Made by a program: the position numbers and the translations under genes. A stretch of 64,000 nt of DNA from Berghia stephanieae (lineage: Eukaryota; Mollusca; Gastropoda; Nudibranchia; Aeolidiidae): assembly GCA_034508935.3 (NCBI GenBank), contig CM067455.1, positions 21,970,711-22,034,710 on the forward strand, in the 5' to 3' direction. Numbering within the stretch: position 1 is the stretch's first letter; each line of letters starts with the position of its first letter. The notes under the pieces are model-generated. The model did not search any database. It was given only the letters and a program-made list of their open reading frames with translations, and was not told where the DNA came from. This document shows, one piece after another, positions 23,485 to 36,408 of this stretch.

Positions 23485-24010
23485 TCCACCACACGATTAC
23501 TTATAAACACACAGAGCGCATTACGTGTTCTATCTATTAAATCAACATGAGGACTAGTCACAGTCGAACACACGATAACTTTCAATACACGCAGCACATT
23601 ACGTGTTCTATCTACAATAACTATCTATTATATTAACATGGGGAGGGGGGAACTGTTAGAATGTCACAGTCCACCACACGATTACTTACGAACACTCTCA
23701 GCTTATTACGTGTTATATCTATAATAACTATCTGTTATATTAACAAGGGGGTGTGTAACTGTTGGAATGTCACACTCCACCACACGATTACTTACGAACA
23801 CTCTCAGCTTATTACGTGTTATATCTATAATAACTATCTATTATATCACAATGACGGGTACCTGTTAGAATGTCACAGTCCACGACATGATTTCTTACAA
23901 CCACACACATAACACAATACTAGTTCTATCTATAATAACTATCTATTATATCACAATGACGGGTACCTGACAGAATGCCACAGTCCACCACACGATTACT
24001 TTCAACTACA
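23485..24010. repeat. Minisatellite of about 105 bp inside repeat Y
   Basis: CAGTCCACCACACGATTACT recurs at about 23486, 23672, 23777, 23880 and 23986, with ATCTATAATAACTATCTATT between. The array is shorter in the 61-63 kb copy. Confidence 0.8.
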
Positions 24011-24908
24011 CAGAGCAATTTCATATCCTGCTTAGGCTATAGACTGAGAGAATTAATTTTCGACTCTGCTTGGTCCCAGTTCGTGAACAACCAGTGTGTC
24101 ATAGAAGCAAAACGGACCGGAATGGAAAAGGAATACACACAGTTTACAGGCTAAGTTCCAACCTGATAGAAATGGAGTTGCATCTCTCTCAAACAATCTT
24201 TTGGACAACTTAACCATTGAACTATCATAGTCTGGTAAATCACATATTTTAGAAAATGGCCCAGAAAACTCAATAGATTTCACTGACTGGAGTCTTGGCA
24301 AAAACAATCTGTCGAACCTGGGACGTCGCGAGCCAAACAAAGCACGAATTATCCTACTTACTTCACTTAGTAAATGACAAAATACACAAGTTGTCTCCGA
24401 CTGATGAAAATACGACATAATTACAGTTTTAGAAAGGTACTTCCTGGAACTGATGCTGGATGACTAGGGAATTTACTCACAACATTCCTCAAGCCGGATT
24501 TTACAAACCAAATAAACAAAACAATGTGCAATCTTAAGCGTTTATAGTCTGATTAAATAAAAAATAGTAATTTGGGTGACTAAAAAAAATAACAAAGAGC
24601 TGAGTGATGTCAATTTCGTTCTATCTATAGACAAGTCATATGAAATGAATAAGTAGTACTCACTATAAGGTTGAATAGCTGCATCTTTATGGACTGTAGC
24701 GAACAACTGAATTCAAAGCGATAATCGCCGTTATTATAATGGTAAATTCACGCGTTCATCCGTCTACCTTAGCCTACACTGGCCCACATATTACGTTGAT
24801 TGACATAAAGAAACCACGCCCCTAGGACAGTCGTCATAATGTAAATAATAGCAGTGGTTCCTTAACTCCTAGCAAACTACACAGATTTTACTATCGATGG
24901 TATGTGTC

Positions 24909-24910
<2 letters not shown>

Positions 24911-24978
<68 letters not shown>

Positions 24979-25197
24979 ATCGTTGGTAAGTAAAGAGAGG
25001 TGAAAAGGGAACTTCATTTATTTGTGTGTGTGTGTGTGTGTGTTTGTGTGTGTACGTTTTTATATGTTAGTTGAGTTAATGTATGGCAAATGTTTAGAAA
25101 TACATATTTTAAATGAATTGAATTGTGTTTACTGTGAACGCGCACGAGTGCGCATTGAAGAAGGAATGATAGGTATATAGAAAGATAGAGAGAGGTG

Positions 25198-25232
<35 letters not shown>

Positions 25233-25240
25233 TGTGATGG
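24911..25240. repeat. (AG)n, (TG)n and (AT)n microsatellites
   Basis: (AG)n at 24911-24975, (TG)n at 25022-25055 and (TA)n at about 25198-25232. The same order on the opposite strand is found at 61.4-61.8 kb. Confidence 0.95.
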
Positions 25241-25406
25241 GCTATTATAGGCAAGTACTAGAAGGTGAACATGCAATTTAATCCAGTGAGCGCAATTTAT
25301 TAATTTTTGTGTGTGTTCGTGTGTGTGTGAGTTTTGTGTGTGTTGAGAGAGAAAGTGCTTAAAGTAAATATAGTGATGAGTACAGAATAATGAAAGTGAA
25401 AAACTA

Positions 25407-26060
25407 ACTATGTTTAAGATCTGAGTGAACTTTATTGAATTTGCACTCAGCCATTCAGGTCATCGATGCAGCTTCGAGCACAATCTATTGTCTTTTGGCT
25501 TTGCATGACTGCAAGTATCCAGGATACACGATCAAGAATCCGTGAATGCATCCTGTCAGACCCCTCTACCGTCTGAACCACCATTCCCGCCTTCCATCCC
25601 TTTCGAGCAAGTCATTTTTACTTCTTTGAGTTTGGATGTCACTACTATTTGGTAACTGGGGATCGGTTATCAGGTTGGTCTTCACACTTTCCACCCAATC
25701 TGGTAGCACTTAGTAAGGAATGCATGGTTCATCGCTTGGTTACGTTCCCTCTTCACCACTTTGGGGTAATTTGAGGTTCCTGAGGAGTTGTCAAGTGGTA
25801 GTGGACAAGAATTCACTGCAAGACTATGTCGGTCGAAAATGGGCCCAAGTGGCTGTCCTGATAACGATAAATTCATCAGAGCCTTCCTTCAACTACACAA
25901 CACCCTAAACCAGACTGCAATCGTTTACCATGTAGTGATCAATACAAAAATATGAAATTGAAATACTAACGATACTAGAGTTTGATGTCAAAGTATTTGT
26001 GATGAACTATTATAGGCAAGTACTATAAGTACATGAAACTTAATCCAATGAGTGCAATTC
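25407..26060. other. No gene seen; partial re-copy of repeat Y
   Basis: 25407-25920 shows no recognisable gene. From about 25998 the text ACTATTATAGGCAAGTACTA with TTAATCCA..GAGTGCAATT repeats 25241-25300, so a further partial copy of repeat Y begins here. Confidence 0.5.
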
Positions 26061-26061
26061 A

Positions 26062-26167
26062 TTGATGTGTATGTGTGTGTGTGTGTGTGTGTGTGTCTGT
26101 TTGTGTGTGTATGTGTGTGCGTGTGAAATATGTGTTTGTGTGAAGAGGTAGAGAGAGAGAGAAGGAA

Positions 26168-26247
<80 letters not shown>

Positions 26248-26402
26248 ATTGAGACTACTCAAATTGAATGGAATGTTAGATACAGAAAGATTTAAGTGAA
26301 AAACATTGTGCGTGTATGTGTGTTTTATTGGTTAATCGTAAATATCAAGTTAACGTATGTTTCATATTGGCAATTCCAGTAAACGTTTTAATTGAATAGA
26401 AT

Positions 26403-26437
<35 letters not shown>

Positions 26438-26490
26438 GTTTGTGTGTGCGTGTGTGTGTGTGTTTGTGTGTGTGTCGCACGAGTGCGGGT
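26062..26490. repeat. (TG)n, (GA)n and second (TG)n microsatellites
   Basis: (TG)n at 26066-26120, (GA)n at 26150-26243 and (TG)n with a short TA patch at 26403-26476. They alternate as in repeat Y, which suggests partial Y copies in tandem. Confidence 0.9.
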
Positions 26491-26643
26491 GCGTTTGAAG
26501 ACAGAAAGAGAGATTTGTTCTTGTTTGTAAAGGTGTTACAGTGCTTACAACACATTCAGGTTCAAATCGACTGTAACAACAGTCATAAAATTCCAGGGAC
26601 GCCGGAAATTTGTCCCATGATGCTCCGATGACCTCCCTTTTTG

Positions 26644-27027
26644 CTAGGGGTGGGAGATTCGCATCCTGGGCTGCTTGATCTGAATGGCATCGGTAATCCG
26701 GAAGAATTGCTCACCGCAAGAAATTTGCATATTATCTTTAAAAAATGATGATGCTTCTCCGCAGAGAGTGAAAAATATTCTGTTTCGACAGCGAGCGCTA
26801 TGGAACCCGAAGAACCGAGATGCATCAATATAGAATCTTCCGTGCGTCATTCTCCATCTTACGAACTCTTCCGAATCTCTGGAAGAAATGTGATCTTTGA
26901 AAATGCTTAGATCGATAATTCCAAACACGCTCTCACTTTGATGTTCATCTACAACTTGATACAGCATGTCGTTATCATCAGAATCTGATTCTGATAGCTC
27001 ATCCATCACATCATATACAGATTGCAC
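26644..27027 (-). CDS. Unrecognised 127-codon ORF
   Basis: The frame reads MQSVYDVMDELSESDSDDND, then FKDHISSRDSEEFVRWRMTH and CGEASSFFKDNMQISCGEQF. Composition is protein-like, with an acidic start and a mixed core, unlike the repeat-derived frames around it. Upstream on the same strand (27060-27200) a further broken stretch reads GAVCISSDCSVVDQNDGAVL, then CANAGYVVNQVCSEKKNRPL. The whole could be the remnant of one gene or transposon ORF of about 200 codons, with stops between the parts. I do not recognise the family. It could also be one exon of a lineage-specific gene. Confidence 0.35.
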   Translation of the reverse strand: MQSVYDVMDELSESDSDDNDMLYQVVDEHQSESVFGIIDLSIFKDHISSRDSEEFVRWRMTHGRFYIDASRFFGFHSARCRNRIFFTLCGEASSFFKDNMQISCGEQFFRITDAIQIKQPRMRISHP

Positions 27028-28108
27028 AATTTTATTTCACTTCGAGAATTGGGAGTGGCCGGTTCTTTTTTTCTGAACACACTTGATTTACTACATAGCC
27101 TGCATTAGCACATTTCAAAACAGCTCCATCATTCTGATCAACTACGCTACAATCACTACTAATACAAACAGCACCTTTTTCTTATTATTTGTAAAATTTA
27201 GGTTTCATTAATCTGACACCACTGCGAGAACGATTTACAATCAAATTGCCTTCATATTTTTTTGTGAATCCGTTATGAAAATATCTTTGATCAGAAGATG
27301 GCTTCAAAACGCTGTATTCTTAAAGAACGCAATTTAAAACTGACGCGTTGGATTTGTCTCTTTGTTTACAAAAAAAAAAAAAAAAAAAATAAAACTAACA
27401 ATAAAGATGACCGCTCATTGTATTTGTATAATAGCGAACAACCAATCCTAACCTCATTACGAAAGTCTAAATTCTATTTATATTTTTTACTTGTCAACCC
27501 CTAAACTAGGTGTAAATATATGGAATAACTAAAAAACTACTGGATGGATTTTAAAAATTAAAAAATTTAAAGGAAATTCAATAAATTCTCCAAAAAATTG
27601 AAATACTATTATCGTGGAAGTTTTTATTTGCCTTTCTTCTGGTGCCAACCTTTAACCATAATCTTGCTTAAGAAATTTTTGGACCGTATTGGAGGTTATC
27701 TTAATTTATCGATACAGTGGAATCCTGATATTGGAGTTGACTTTTAAATTGTTGACTTTATACGGATTCCTCTGTATCATTTAGCTTAAAGTTTGTTCTT
27801 TTTTAAAAATTCTGGTGAAAATGAAAATAATCTGTTTGGCAGTGTACTACACCCATAATATTTACCAAAAGTGTTCATGAATTAATAAAATCTGCACCTT
27901 TAAAAAGGCCCATTGATATTATCCGTTGATCTACTCATCACGCAAAACCCCCGTTTGAATTGCGTTTTGATTTTGATTTTCTTCTATCCTCACCAGTTCT
28001 TATCTACTGCTGTGACTGCTCTTTTGATGAGTGAATGTAAGGCAAGTAGATATAATTGGATTAATTAAGAAAGGAAATGTGACAAAACACAACAATAAAA
28101 GAAAACCT

Positions 28109-28146
<38 letters not shown>

Positions 28147-28359
28147 TCTTAGGGAATGAGTTGCTCTATTCTTCATCAGGTCAATTTGAGCCAATTTTCA
28201 TGTCATACCTTACAAGTTAGCTGATTGTTTTCCTTTCTATTACAAGGACTCGCCCATGTACTCGTATAAATCTGAGTGAAGTAAAGCATTGCATGTAAAG
28301 CAGCTTATCAAAGGAAATAATGCGGTCCATACTTTTGCGGTCAATGTAACCCTCTCCAA
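27028..28359. other. No gene seen; A19 run and (CA)n
   Basis: Contains an A run at about 27371-27389 and (CA)n at 28112-28144. Otherwise AT-rich spacer without recognisable coding or RNA genes. Confidence 0.45.
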
Positions 28360-28745
28360 CACTAAAAGACATCTAACGATCGCGCCGTGTTGTTTGTTAA
28401 CAAGTAATTAATGTCAAGCACGTCTGCCCAGACTGAAATGTGTAGCACGACTAAACAAAACACACAATGAATTGAATTGCAATCTTAGCTAAGTAATGAT
28501 GAGGGTATGATGAACAACTATTATATATTTTGATATAAAAACGTGCAAAGACTTCAGCTGACATGACATTGCAACGCCATATTATATGTTGTAGTGGTGG
28601 TAGGGATGATGGTGTGGTGGTAGTGGTGGTTGTGGTAGTGGTGGTAGGGATGATGACGTGGTGGTAGGGATGATGACGGTTGTAGTAGTATCGGTGGTTC
28701 GGATAACAGGCAGGCCTACCAGAATTTCAAATTTCAGTGACATTG
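28360..28745 (-). repeat. Dispersed repeat X, short copy (empty site for two insertions)
   Basis: The reverse complement aligns to 50610-50816, then 51480-51522, then 55702-55806, in order. In the short copy the text runs straight through TATATCAAAATATATAATAG and ATCATTACTTAGCTAAG, exactly where the other copy is interrupted by two TIR elements. Its centre is a CATCATCCCTACCACCAC-type triplet tract (28590-28690 on this strand). Confidence 0.85.
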
Positions 28746-29463
28746 TACGGATAATATCTCAACTTTTAGGAACAATATTTTACGCAATAGTGCAGAGTAA
28801 TGTGATTACAAGACAATGTGTTTTCCCAAATGTTTCGATTAATGACTTCTTGTCGTTGTCTTCATGTACTTGCTGTGATATGCTGAAATTCACAGTCAAC
28901 GAGTCAGAGGAAAAAGGTATAACTGTTCGATTTTTTATCTTAAAAAAACGACTTTTACTCTAAAGTCTTTGCAGCCAATTAATCCAAAACTTGATGTGTT
29001 GTTACTATTATTAATTTTTACATTCATCATTATCATCATGGGGGGAAATCACCTATTACCTGGAACTCGAGTTGCAACAGATCATCTTTATCTTGCATTA
29101 TTAATTGATGATATTCTGTCAATTCACTGGTTAAAGATAAGCTAATTTTACACCAACTTAATATTTATTTTACTATTTCATACAATACAAACATACTTCA
29201 TAACGTTGTTACTGTTTGGAGAAATGACATTTTAACAATCAGAATTGAATCTCACATTCTTATTGGAGATCAGCATAATATTTTTCATAAAATGTATCAC
29301 GTGAGTGAAGAGAAATAACTTTAACTTGTCCCGTTGTAAATAGCCAACAATGCAAACATATTAGATTTCATATGATGCCTACTATTAAATCCGAGCTAAC
29401 AACCATTACACAGATAAATGTAATAGGTACCATGCAGTTTTAGATAATTAGAAGGTGACATAC

Positions 29464-29603
29464 CTTCCTCATGCACAGGAGTTGTCCCAGCATACTGCAA
29501 CTCATTGTATATCTGATCATTCAAACTACCAAGGATGCTACACTTTCTCCATTCGTCATGGTTTAGGTCCAATGCAACACAATTTAGACCACACAACGGA
29601 TGG
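29464..29603 (-). other. Exon-like 140-bp block, left arm
   Basis: On the minus strand TTTATATTTCAG precedes and GTATGTC follows a 140-base block. It reads HPLCGLNCVALDLNHDEWRK, then CSILGSLNDQIYNELQYAGT and TPVHEE. The right-arm partner (38882-39021) keeps the same reading frame and both splice-like borders. I do not recognise the protein. It could be an exon of a host gene captured in, or duplicated with, the inverted repeat. Confidence 0.45.
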
Positions 29604-30040
29604 CTGAAATATAAAAAAAAAAAATACAAACAATTTAGTTAGAAAATTCAAAAATTCAAAAGCAATAATATCATTACAATATGTCTGAAACATAATGTAA
29701 ACATTTAAGCTAATTTATTTCACCTAGAGATTGAATAGAGGTACCAGACAATAAATCACTTATCATAATGATGTATACATTTAATGAAAAAGTATGATTT
29801 CAACTGAATTTTCCATAGTAAAATCATGGGGGTTAAATGGCCCTCAAATAAGAAATAAATAGGACTTTATTACTATGTTCAAGTCATGGGGGCCAAATGG
29901 AGCCCAAATCAGGAAATATGACTTTCTGGTATCTTTCTCTTTGCAAGTCAGTTTTAGTATGAAAATAAGGTTAAGCAAGATTAAGATTTAAATTGTATGG
30001 GCGTTGGTAGTTTTGATTTATCTCTATTTGGATTGAACAC

Positions 30041-30791
30041 TGTCACAGTAAAGGTTGTTCACAATTATCTTATTAAATTTTATTTTATTAAGAACTGAAT
30101 TCATCTCACTCCAGTTATATTTCGGTAGGCTTAGATAAACTTTACCTTCTAATATTAGATCGTCTTTCCTTTTATAGCCTTCCCTCGAATTAATTTCTAA
30201 TTAGTGAATACTTTTCGTTCTACATTCTGTCACGTAGCCACTTATTATAAAAGCTGATAGGTCTAACATTTGACACTCACTTTCTCTCCACAATCTATGC
30301 CGGACGGCCAGTCGCTCTTTTCCTATATATATACTGGAAGATTTTTATCTTTTGGGACTTTGTAGATATTATATCTACACCATTAAGACGCCGGAGCTTT
30401 TAACTTTGATTGTATAATCTTCAAGGATCAAACCCAAGCCCGCTGTCAAAGGACTACACAATAACCTCTTACCAATTGCCTGGAAGTGGAATTTTACGAG
30501 TCCGATCCTGTTATCAGAGGAATAGATCATCCAAGCCCATCAACTGCCTGGAAACGTAAACTTATGAACCTGACATATTATCATAAGTTACGTAAAATAT
30601 TCATATCTCTATTTGTAACTGCCATGATCACTGTTTATCTCTTTTAATTAAATTTCATCAGTATTTTTATTTCATTGTAAACAAATCGTTAATTGTTTTT
30701 CATTTATAGTAACTAGTAAATTCTGGGGCCTCATTCTACATATATCTTTATGCATAGTCGAGTAGCTCTTTACTCACTTGAGACCATGACA
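30041..30791 (+). repeat. 5' LTR
   Basis: 751 bp, TGTCACAG...CATGACA. The text TTTTGGAGGGGACACAT follows directly, where the primer-binding site is expected. Confidence 0.93.
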
Positions 30792-31040
30792 TTTTGGAGG
30801 GGACACATATAAAGAATTGAATTTATTTAGTTACTTATATCTATTTCATCTAACTTTAAAGTTTAAATTGTAAAACTCTTAATTGCCCCACTTGATCATA
30901 TTTTAATTGAACTCCCTATTTACAGGATTAATTTTTTTTTCTTTTTCATTTCTTCATTTAAATGGAATAGCAATTTATCCATTCATTCTTTCATTCAAAT
31001 TGAATAGCATTTTATTGATTCATTCCTTCATCCATTTATT

Positions 31041-31250
31041 CATTTATAAATCATTCATTCATTCATTGTTCATTCATTTATTTATTCATTCATTCATTCA
31101 TTCATTCATTCATTCATCCATTCATTCGTTTATTCACTCATTTATCCAATCATTCATACATTTATTCCTCCCTTCATTCTTTCATTCATACATTATCCAT
31201 TCATTCATTCATTTATTCACTCAGTTTTTCATTCATTCATTCATTCCTTG
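31041..31250. repeat. (ATTC)n microsatellite in the LTR element leader
   Basis: ATTCATTC tetranucleotide array with variants, between the 5' LTR and the gag start. Frames reading FIHSFIHS are artefacts. Confidence 0.9.
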
Positions 31251-32111
31251 TCCACTTTGTTATTATATCACTCATTTCATTTTGTTGTTTGCCTCATTCA
31301 TGAATTGTTTTCAATATGTTTACATTCCATAACGATTCATTCACCTATCAACCAATCACTCAGTGTTGTGAACACATTTTGTAACTATTGTAAATCTTAC
31401 GATATTTTATTGTTTTGTATTTCAGACATCACTGTTAAAACACTCTTCAATGCCTAATTACAATTGTTGAACAACCATTGAACAAGAGAGAGGTCCCAGC
31501 CACGAACTGAGTTGGTAAATATATCCTTCATTATTCTCTTTTACATGAGTTGGGCATCACATAGTAACTATAGACATCGTGATTTGTTTTGCATAGTGAT
31601 TTGTTTTAAATACATTTTTGGCATATTACTGTTACCGAAAACCACTTATATATTATGTTCTGAAAAGTGAGCCTTAAAAAAAAAATAATAATAAAAGGAG
31701 TCTACTAGCCGTCGTGTTATATTTAGTGATAGATAACTTGGGATTATTTTGGCATCCTATTATTGTTATCACACTCTAGTATATTAGCGTCATTGCGAAT
31801 AATTGTACACAAACTAACGACGAGTCACACACATTGGTGATACATTTTTCGTAGTAACATAGTTTAGAGTACACGCGATTGACACATTGTTATGGACTCA
31901 AGTCATAACTCCGCATTGTATTGACACATTGCTTTATAAGATATAACGATAAAAGGCATCAAATTCAACATACATAATAAGTTGAAATAAGAGAGAGAGA
32001 TTTCTAAAAATAGAACAGTTCATTCCAGTAAGTGTAAATAAATAAAACAGTCAGTAACAGTATCCTGTCAATATAATATATATAAAACATCGTAACTAAT
32101 TTATTGCAAAA

Positions 32112-35100
32112 ATGGAAGCATATAAAAGATACTTAAGTCTCGCAAAGGACTTAGAAATACCCCAGGAAATAATATTTTCATGGTGCGAAGAGAAAATAAA
32201 AGAAGAAAAAGAAGAAAGAATTCGTAGAGAAGAAAATGAAAGAAGAATTCGTAGAGAAGAAAAAGAACACGAAGAAAGAATTCGTAGAGAAGAAAATGAA
32301 GAAAGAATTCGTAGAGAAGAAAATGAAGAAAGAATTCGTAGAGAAGAAAAAGAACACGAAGAAAGAATACGTAGAGAAGAACGAGAAGAAAGAGTCCAAG
32401 AAAGGGAACTAAAAAGACAAATAGCTTTAGCAGAAGAAGAAACCAAAAGGACCCAAATGATGCTGGAAATTGAAAAAACAAAAACCGGTCATGAAAGAAA
32501 ACATGATAATAGTGATGAATTTTTCGTGAAACTTCCACGCATGCCAACATACGATGAACGCTCAGACTGTCTAGAATCCTTCTTACACCGATTCGAAGTT
32601 CAGGCTAAAGGTTATCGTTGGCCAGAAAGCAAATGGGCCACAGCCTTGATTAACTGCTTATCTGGAGAACCGCTAAAAGTTTTCTATACCTTAACAACTG
32701 AAGATGCAGATGACTATGGAAAAATTAAAGACGCTCTACTAAAAAGATTTAGATTAACGGAAGATGGTTACCAGGAAAGGTTTCACACTGCAAAACCGGA
32801 AAGTGGAGAAGACTTTAATACATTCGTGAACCGAATTACTCAATTTCTAAATCGGTGGCTTGAGTTGGCAAACGTAAAACAAGACGACTTTGCAGGCCTT
32901 TACTATCTCACGCTGAAGAATCGAATCTATCAAGCTTGCAACCCAGATTTAGTCGCATTCTTTAAAGAGAGAAAGACAGAAAACTTGGACAAATTAAAAA
33001 TCTACGCAGAAAACTTTAACAGCGCACATCCATTGACACCCCTTAGCAGAACATTGAAGGAACCATACTACGCTGCTGCTGCTCAGAGTCCAGGTACACC
33101 TAAAGTTCAGTACTCAAATAGAATGAGCCGATCAATCACTCGGAACACGCAAGTGAAACAAGATGATCATAGTAACAAACCATGGAACAAACAGTTCAAT
33201 AGAGACCATAGCCGATCCTATCAAAACAAAACAAGAAATAGCACTGACAATAATACTGAGTATAAGAAAACCAACAAACCTATAATTAAATGTCAATATT
33301 GTGGAATGAAAGGCCACACAGCAGACAAATGTTACAAAATCGTGGGATATCCAAAAGAAACTGCAAATGCATCACTCCAAACAAGTGTAAACAATCAGAC
33401 ACGAGTAATGTCAGGAGAAAATATAAATTTGTATTGCGTGAAAGGTATGTCACTTTTAACACAAACTCACAAATCAGGATCGCTATTTTTTTGTGAAGGC
33501 AAAGCTAATGGAACTGATTGCAAAATATTGAGAGACACAGGATGCAGTACAGTAGGAATAAAAGCATCTTTGATCAATGACGAAGACAAAACTGGTAAAA
33601 CGGTACAATGCATCACATTCAGTGGCACAGTCGAAACCTTTGAAACAGCTAATGTGTACATAGAAACCCCATACTATACAGGAATAGTGGAATGCTGTAT
33701 ACTTCCCAACCCCGTCGCTGATGTTATTGTTGGCAATATAAAAGGTCTTAAAGACAACCCAACAGATGTAAAAGAATGGTCATTAACCCAAGAAACAGCT
33801 TGTCTAGCAGAAACAAGAAAGATGACTAAGACAACAGAGAAGCCAATGACTATTTCTCTAGAACCACAACAATTTGACAGGAACACGTTCATTGAAGAAC
33901 AGAAAAAGGACCCGACTTTAACATCATATTTCAATATCGCAAACAAAGGGACGAAATCAAAAGTTGAATACATCATTGAAAAAGATATTCTGTTCAGGTT
34001 ACATAGGAAAAGAAACAAAATAGCTAAACAACTGGTCACGCCGAGTATTTACAGAAACAAAATCCTTGGAATAGCGCACGATTCAATAACTTCTGGACAT
34101 CTTGGGAGCTCTTCCACATTGAAGAGAATATCCGAGAATTTCACATGGCCTGGAATTACTAAAGACGTCCGAGAATATGTGAAATCGTGTGACACATGCC
34201 AAAGAAGAGTCGCAAAAGGCAGAATACCGAGATTGCCATTAGAGACAACCCCAGTTATTGAAAAAGTTTTTCAAAAAGTTGCAATTGACATTATAGGCCC
34301 TTTAACAAAATCAGATAGAAACCATACACACATACTAACACTAGTCGATTACGCAACCAGGTGGCCAGAAGCGATAGCATTGAAATCAACTACATCGGAT
34401 CACATAGCTGAAGCATTGATGACAATTTTTACTAGAATAGGCATACCAAATGAGATACTGTCGGACAATGGACCCCAATTTACATCACATATGATGCATG
34501 AAACCATGAAACTCATGGGAATCCAACACTCATTCACAACTCCCTACCACCCCCAAGCAAATGGTCTTTGTGAAAGATTTAATGACATTCTAAAGAATAT
34601 GTTAAGAAAAGTGTCAGCAGAAAAACCAGATGATTGGGACAGATACTTACCAGCAATCCTATTTGCATATAGAGAAATACCCCAAGAATCTACAGGCTAC
34701 TCCCCATTTGAGTTGATGTATGGACGATCACCTCGCGGCCCGATCAATATAGTAGCCGACATTTGTAAAGGGAATGAGGAGGACAATAACGAAATTATGT
34801 TTGCTTACGAATATGTAAGAATCCTGAAAGACAGAATAGAGGACACGTGTAAGCTAGCACAGGAATCCGTCACTAAAAAAGCAGAGAAATACAAGGAATA
34901 CTCCGATAGAAAAAGCAAGTCAAGAAAATTTGAGATTGGTGACAAAGTACTAATACTCTTACCCGATGACTCGAGTAAACTTTTAGCTACATGGAAAGGA
35001 CCATTCAAAATAACAGCAGTAAAATCTAATGTTAATTACGAGATTAAAATTAACAACACAACAAAGACATTCCATGCAAATATGCTAAAAATATATTTTG

Positions 35101-35818
35101 ATAGAGACACAGTGTCGCAACCTATGTTTACTAATATCGAAGCTTCAAATGCAGGATTAATCATACCGTTGGTCATGGGACACAGACACCCGAGACAGAA
35201 AAACAAACAAAAATCGCACAATTGCAACCACCTAAGACAAAAAAAGAAGTACGCAAAGTACTTGGGCTCCTAAATTTTTACAGGAAATACATTTACAACT
35301 TCGCGCACATCGCGACACCGCTAACAAATCTGACAAAGAATGGGTCACCGAACAAAATTGTTTGGACAGAAGTGTGTCAGAATAGCTTTAACCAATTAAA
35401 GGCATTACTCTGTTCAGAACCAATTCTTAAATTACCCGACATATCAAAAGAATTTGTTGTAAGAACTGACGCGTCTGATAAGGGCATCGCAGGTGTACTA
35501 TTACAGGAGCATGAGGGAACTCTAATGCCTTGCTTATATGCAAGCAGAAAATTATTGGACAGAGAATCACGATACTCTGTAATAGAGCGTGAAGGACTGG
35601 CCATCGTCTTTGCTTTAAAGACATTCAGCAGATATCTACTGCTAAAAGAGTTTGTGGTCGAAACGGACCATAAACCACTCACGTACATAAGAAATAACAA
35701 AATGAATAATAGTAGAGTACTAAGGTGGAGTCTATTTTTGCAAAATTACACTTTCAGTATCTCTCACATACCAGGCTGTGAAAATATTCACGCCGACCTA
35801 CTTTCTCGATTAGTATAA
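32112..35818 (+). pseudogene. Gag-pol region of the Gmr1-like element (fossil)
   Basis: The gag part (from 32112) opens with a repeated, charged coiled-coil segment rich in Arg/Glu (about 32200-32400). A capsid-like helical region follows, and a CCHC zinc knuckle (CQYCGMKGHTADKC) lies at 33291. An aspartic protease motif (DTGCS) is at about 33534. The integrase zinc finger (H-H-C-C, about 34078-34200), the catalytic core (near 34285, 34464 and 34570) and a C-terminal chromo/SH3-like end follow. RNase H motifs (TDASDKG, ETDHKPL, HADLLSR) are at 35467-35812. This is a retroelement polyprotein and not a host gene. It looks broken, with about one break. Confidence 0.88.
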
Positions 35819-36408
35819 ACACGTGAGAAGGGTATAACTTAACCTCCCATGCATACTGTTAGTTACCTCGCAAACTATGCCAAATCAGAACGCACAATTT
35901 CGATAATTTTATTTGTAAACATGATGACCCAACTTAATGTAACATTGAGTATTGTTTGGATATATATACCATACCCATTCATGATTTGGGAAATCTTCTC
36001 TTTATCTATTATTGTTATGAATTTTCACTCATTTATGATTAATAATTGAAATGTCAATATTCCATTTACATTTTCATTCATTTCATTCAGTAAATTACCT
36101 TCATATCATCGACTTAAATCATGCTTCATTGCCATCACTATTGTTTATCACAATGATTTGTAATCACATTGCCATCATGTTGTTCATCACAATGATTTGT
36201 AATCACAATCTTTCATTGTTATTGTCACCCATTCATATACCTACGTTAATATAAACATTTCCATGTCTAGTTAATAAATAATTTAATTGTAGCACAAATC
36301 ATAACAATGGATTAATGCTAGAGTATCATGACAGTAAATTTACTTCCGTTTGTAAAATCTATCTTTCCCATAATGGTTAAAGAGTATATTTTAAACGTGG
36401 GTGGGGGG

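Larger units (their letters stand above)
23237..25406. repeat. Dispersed repeat Y copy 1, inverted relative to 61.3-63.0 kb
   Basis: The reverse complement of 61334-63044 aligns to this segment in blocks. Both contain AAAAAACAAGCGGATTTTGA, the GACGTCGCGAGCCAAAC region, CGTTGATTGACATAAAGAAA, a long (AG)n tract (24911-24975) and TAGTGATGAGTACAGAATAA. Both copies hold a similar peptide-like stretch (SETTCVFCHLLSEVSRII, minus strand 24053-24418; plus strand near 62280), but it ends differently in each and is not a supported gene. Confidence 0.7.

Noticed and set aside
24053-24418. 121-codon minus-strand ORF (MSYFHQSETTCVFCHLLSE...)
   Set aside because: The counterpart in the 62-kb copy of the repeat is broken into different frames, so coding constraint is not supported.
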